A DNA stretch of 21,317 bases, from positions 1 to 21,317 of the forward strand of contig NWUY0300107561.1 of NCBI GenBank assembly GCA_004151065.3. The letters are read 5' to 3'. The notes below the pieces were generated by a model. That model did no database searches and was not told the DNA's origin. It worked only from the letters and a program-made list of their open reading frames with translations. Both the position numbers and the translations under genes were made by a program. This DNA comes from Larix sibirica. Taxonomy: Eukaryota > Streptophyta > Pinopsida > Pinales > Pinaceae. The first letter of the stretch is position 1. Every line of letters starts with the position of its first letter. Positions 18,353 through 21,317 of this stretch are shown in pieces.

Positions 18353-19600
18353 TGGAAGAAATCAGTGGGTCTTCCATTTACCAATGGTGCCATCCAAGGG
18401 TTTGTTATGCATGTTTTTACCCATCTTATAAAGGTAACAGAGAATCCGAATGTGTTGAGTACTATGAATAAAAAGGAGTGTCACACTCTGTCAAAAGCAT
18501 TGGCCATATTGGCATTTTTATAACCATCCCTCACTCTTTCCTTACTTTACTAGAGTGGATTGCTTCTTGAACTATGATGATATTGTTAAGAATTTGTCTT
18601 TTGGAAATGAAATTCCCTTGATTTTCTTAGAGTAATTTAGACAAGAATGGTTTGACTTTGTTGGATAAAGTCTTTGATATTATTTTGTAAGAAGAATTTC
18701 ACAATAATATTGGCCTAAACCTAGAGAAGGTTGTTGGATTCTTCTCTTTCGAAATTACAGCCAGGAATGAAGAATTTGTACTTGCTCCCAATTTTCCTTT
18801 TTCTGAGATCATTTAATCATCTTACATAAATCTATTTTTATTAAATCCCAAAATATTTTGTAAAAGGATATGGAGAAACCATCTGGCCCTGGAGCTTTGT
18901 CGGGCTCTAGATCCCAGACTGCATTTATTACCTCTCTTTCCTTTATTTCTTCACTAATTCTTGGTTTTCCATTTGTGATATTAATGTAGGGATGTTGGCT
19001 ATCATTTCATAATTATGTCATTATCCACTTCTTCTTTCTTTGATAACAACATTTTAAAGTGTTGGAATGCTTCTACCTTTATGGCATTGTATTATGTAAC
19101 TTTACTTCCATTAATATTGGTGATCTCTTTTACATTGTTTCTACTTTACCTTACTTTTACCTGTCTATGAAAAAATGAAGTATTATTGTCTCCTACTTGA
19201 ATCCACAAGCTTCTTGATTTTAATCACCAATAGTCTTCCTCTTCTCTATATACATTTTGGAGTCTTCTATTTGGCTCGTTTTCCTGTATTCTCTCTTATA
19301 GGGTTGGATTACCTGCTTCCATTTGTTCTTGAATTTATGCCAATTGTTTTTTAATATGTTTTTTTTCAGCAAAAGACTCAACATAATTGTTTTTGGACCA
19401 ATGCTTTAGAGCCTGTTTTACCACCTTTAATTTCAATTCCTATATAAAACTTGGAGAACCTTCCCTTTTTCTCTACCAGGTTGAGCAGATAATCTCCACC
19501 ACCTTAGGATTATGGAACCAAGGGTGTTGAATCTAAATGGTAATGGCCCATAATTTGGATTCTTTATTCTTGATTATTGTATTCATTTGGGAATAACATT
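18353..19600 (-). pseudogene. LINE ORF2: pre-RT linker and first RT motifs, many stops
   Basis: Recognisable minus-strand patches in order are GPLPFRF (about 19535-19555), PKVVEIICSTW, LKVVKQALKHWSKNN, LWIQVGDNNTSFFHRQVKVR (about 19150-19205) and EIKEREVINAVWDLEPDKAP followed by GPDGFS (about 18870-18950). The last is the classic first motif of plant LINE reverse transcriptases. Past that the frame is broken, with faint pieces (SLGLGQYYCEIL; EGWL; GQCF near 18500) where the 'FRPISLCN' and 'DMA.AFD' motifs should be, then VLNTFGFS and WVKTCITNP (18400-18470). The catalytic Asp of the 'D.A.AFD' motif cannot be seen. Confidence 0.75.
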
Positions 19601-20621
19601 TACCGAAAACTTGATTGATAGTCCCAATGATAGGTTTATAGATTCAATGTAGCTAAAGTTTTTTAGTCCACATTGTTACTTTGAATAAGAGAATGAAAGA
19701 GATTTGAAACAAAATAATGGTTGTTACACCTATGCGAAAAATTGACATTTGAGACTCGAAGGTGGAATGGAAAATTTTGTTGTCAATTCACATTAAGCAT
19801 ATCCAAAGGAAACATATTTGGAGCATGGGAACAATGTAGAGGTGAATGAGATTGGTGCGATACATTTTAAAATTTGTTGTAGATGTGAAAAATTGTTCTT
19901 AATCTTTTGTTGAGCAATACTAGATATGAAAAAGGGTCCTTTGAGTTTTTATCCCTATCGGAACCTAAGGAGTGGCATGAGGTAGATTGGAATGTAGTCT
20001 ATGAAACATAGACAATAATGAAATTGCTATGAATTCGTACAGTATGTTAATCAAGTTGACAATTACAAAATATTTTAATCAACACTATAATGTATAGTGT
20101 TTTTTTGTTGGAAGTTGCTTATAATTGAGAAGTTGAACCAACCTTGTAAGTTTGTGTATGCACCACATCAAGACAATACGGCAAATCAAATACATTAAAG
20201 AAAAACTCATAAATGTCATGCTTGATTCTCCATCCATATCATAAAGTCTCCCCATTTCCTTTGTTGCATCATTTCTCTTTCAATATTGTTTGGATGTCGT
20301 TTGTATTTTAATTCTTGTCATAATAGGACACATGGAAATATTATATATCATAGATTTATTTTTTACAAGAAAATATTAAAAAATGAATTCACGTATTGAA
20401 TATACTTACAAAATTGGAAACCAATTCTTTTAGTCCTCTTTGGCCACTATGATGTGTGGCATTTGTCTTTGCAAGCCTTAACATCGTTTCCTTATCCTAA
20501 AAGATAAAATAATTAAATTCCTAATCATTATTGATAAATTTATTGATAAATTTCAAAAAATGTCTAACACAATATTCAATACCTAGATTCTCTCCTCGCC
20601 AAACTTTCTTCAAGCATCCAA
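19601..20621. other. Unassigned AT-rich stretch
   Basis: No gene is visible. A perfect 8-bp inverted repeat (acactata/tatagtgt, 20082-20100, 3-base loop) is followed by a T-run, and a 12-bp tandem pair (attgataaattt) lies at 20530-20553. Neither has an evident role. The LINE endonuclease would be expected on the minus strand at 19.6-20.3 kb, but I could not find it. Confidence 0.3.
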
Positions 20622-20716
20622 CTACACATAATGTGTTCAAATAAAAACATACATAGTGTGTTTATATAAAGGTCTACATAGTGTGTTCAAAAAATCACCT
20701 ACATAGTGAGTGGAAA
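20622..20716. repeat. Short tandem repeat, ~25-bp period, four diverged copies
   Basis: The phrase acata(g/a)tg(t/a)g recurs at 20624, 20651, 20676 and 20701, giving periods of 27, 25 and 25. The spacer bases vary, but most copies continue with ttcaaa or a near form. Confidence 0.75.
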
Positions 20717-21317
20717 CAATTTCCCAAATGTGGGTTCTCAAAAAATAACCCCTACGAGAGCCACATGAGTCGCCTATGAAGTTTGGGGCCATAACAATCG
20801 TAAAACCTTATCCCTCTATTCTCATACCTACCCCCCAAATAACTACTCTTTCACTATCCCATCCCAGTAGAATCGATCAAGGATATCTCCCAACTCAACT
20901 TAATATGTGATTCCCAACCTAGTTCAACGCCTATCTTCAAGGAAGGATACCCCCTACCTTATATAAGTATATAATATCGCAAGCTACGAATCTAAAGTAA
21001 ATTCTCTTGCAAGTGTTATATAGTGACTAATAAGTGGAATATACAAAGTATTTACCCACCACTTATAAAGTTAACATCCATCCTAAAAAGTTGAATCCTC
21101 TTATCTAGTCTAGTGATCCTAACAAAATATTTGACTAAGTATGTCACCCTAGGGAAAAATATAGATATAAGAATGCTTTAGATGATGGTGTTACTGGGTA
21201 AGGTCCTTATATAGTTATTGTCTTATTTGCATCACCTCAAAAGAACATTTAATTTATCCATATAGATTCGTTAAAGGGAAATTAGGTTTCACCTCTCTTT
21301 TAGTCACTAGTTACCTA
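20717..21317. other. Unassigned stretch to the window end
   Basis: No open frame, RNA gene or repeat could be supported here. The sequence is somewhat richer in C than its surroundings (runs such as cctaccccccaaataac). Confidence 0.3.

Larger units (their letters stand above)
16677..19600 (-). mobile_element. L1-type LINE ORF2 remnant
   Basis: Minus-strand coding remains run in the usual ORF2 order: linker before RT, RT, post-RT region, and zinc-finger-like C-terminus. Upstream similarity starts at about 19560 (GPLPFRF, the segment that follows the endonuclease domain). The endonuclease itself is not recognisable, so the copy is probably 5'-truncated or eroded there. No RNase H domain follows the C-terminus. 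Most open pieces from 18352 to 17327 share one frame; the rest (17330-16677) is in a second, so one frameshift separates the two halves, besides many stops upstream of 18352. Confidence 0.85.

Noticed and set aside
18197-18523. A plus-strand 108-codon frame.
   Set aside because: It is antisense to the LINE reverse transcriptase core, whose motifs are clear on the minus strand.
20082-20107. A hairpin (acactata/tatagtgt) followed by a T-run, resembling a rho-independent terminator.
   Set aside because: The stem is AT-rich and weak. Such terminators are bacterial and no gene ends here.
20622-20716. Regularly spaced short repeats that could suggest a CRISPR-like array.
   Set aside because: The repeats are diverged and only about 12-16 bases long, the spacers are very short and not unique-looking, and the window is clearly plant nuclear DNA.

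Overview
The window looks like nuclear DNA from a plant with a large, repeat-filled genome. It is AT-rich by eye and contains no intact cellular gene that I can recognise. All recognisable coding sequence comes from decayed retroelements: a Ty3/gypsy LTR retrotransposon, two pieces of L1-type LINE, and the reverse transcriptase region of an endogenous caulimovirid (plant pararetrovirus). The element types fit a gymnosperm such as a conifer, but that is an inference from general knowledge. Only 'vascular plant' is well supported.

Layout from left to right. Positions 1-4900 are mostly non-coding and AT-rich, with several young-looking tandem duplications (92-bp, 55-bp and 30-bp units), an 85-bp minisatellite built of half-units (about 2.86-3.11 kb), a dispersed 38-bp direct repeat and a TA microsatellite. 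From 4.9 to 5.34 kb there are 33- and 36-bp tandem repeats. The stretch 5.56-6.56 kb (+ strand) is a broken caulimovirid RT-RNase H segment that still has the YIDD box. It lies between two copies of a ~64-bp dispersed repeat (5217 and 8283). Positions 7.35-9.0 kb hold nothing I can assign.

From about 9.0 to 16.15 kb a minus-strand Ty3/gypsy element can be followed in the expected order: 5' LTR candidate (15930-16147), initiator-Met-type primer binding site (15911-15927), gag, degenerate zinc knuckle, protease, RT, RNase H, integrase with a deleted catalytic core, chromodomain-like tail, polypurine tract (9485-9499) and 3' LTR start (9484). Between its RT and RNase H lies about 1.6 kb of plus-strand sequence (about 11275-12854): the RNase H end of a LINE plus its downstream region. 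The gypsy RT/RNase H connection occurs, diverged, on both sides of this insert, and the two LTR ends do not match. The 'element' may therefore be a mosaic of two gypsy copies.

From 16.68 to about 19.6 kb a second LINE lies on the minus strand, with the RT, the region after it and a zinc-finger-like C-terminus. Its RT catalytic box reads FAYY instead of FADD. Positions 19.6-21.3 kb are unassigned apart from a small 25-bp repeat.

Nothing here forms a working pathway. The interest is in the history of nested and rearranged elements. I found no convincing previously undescribed system.
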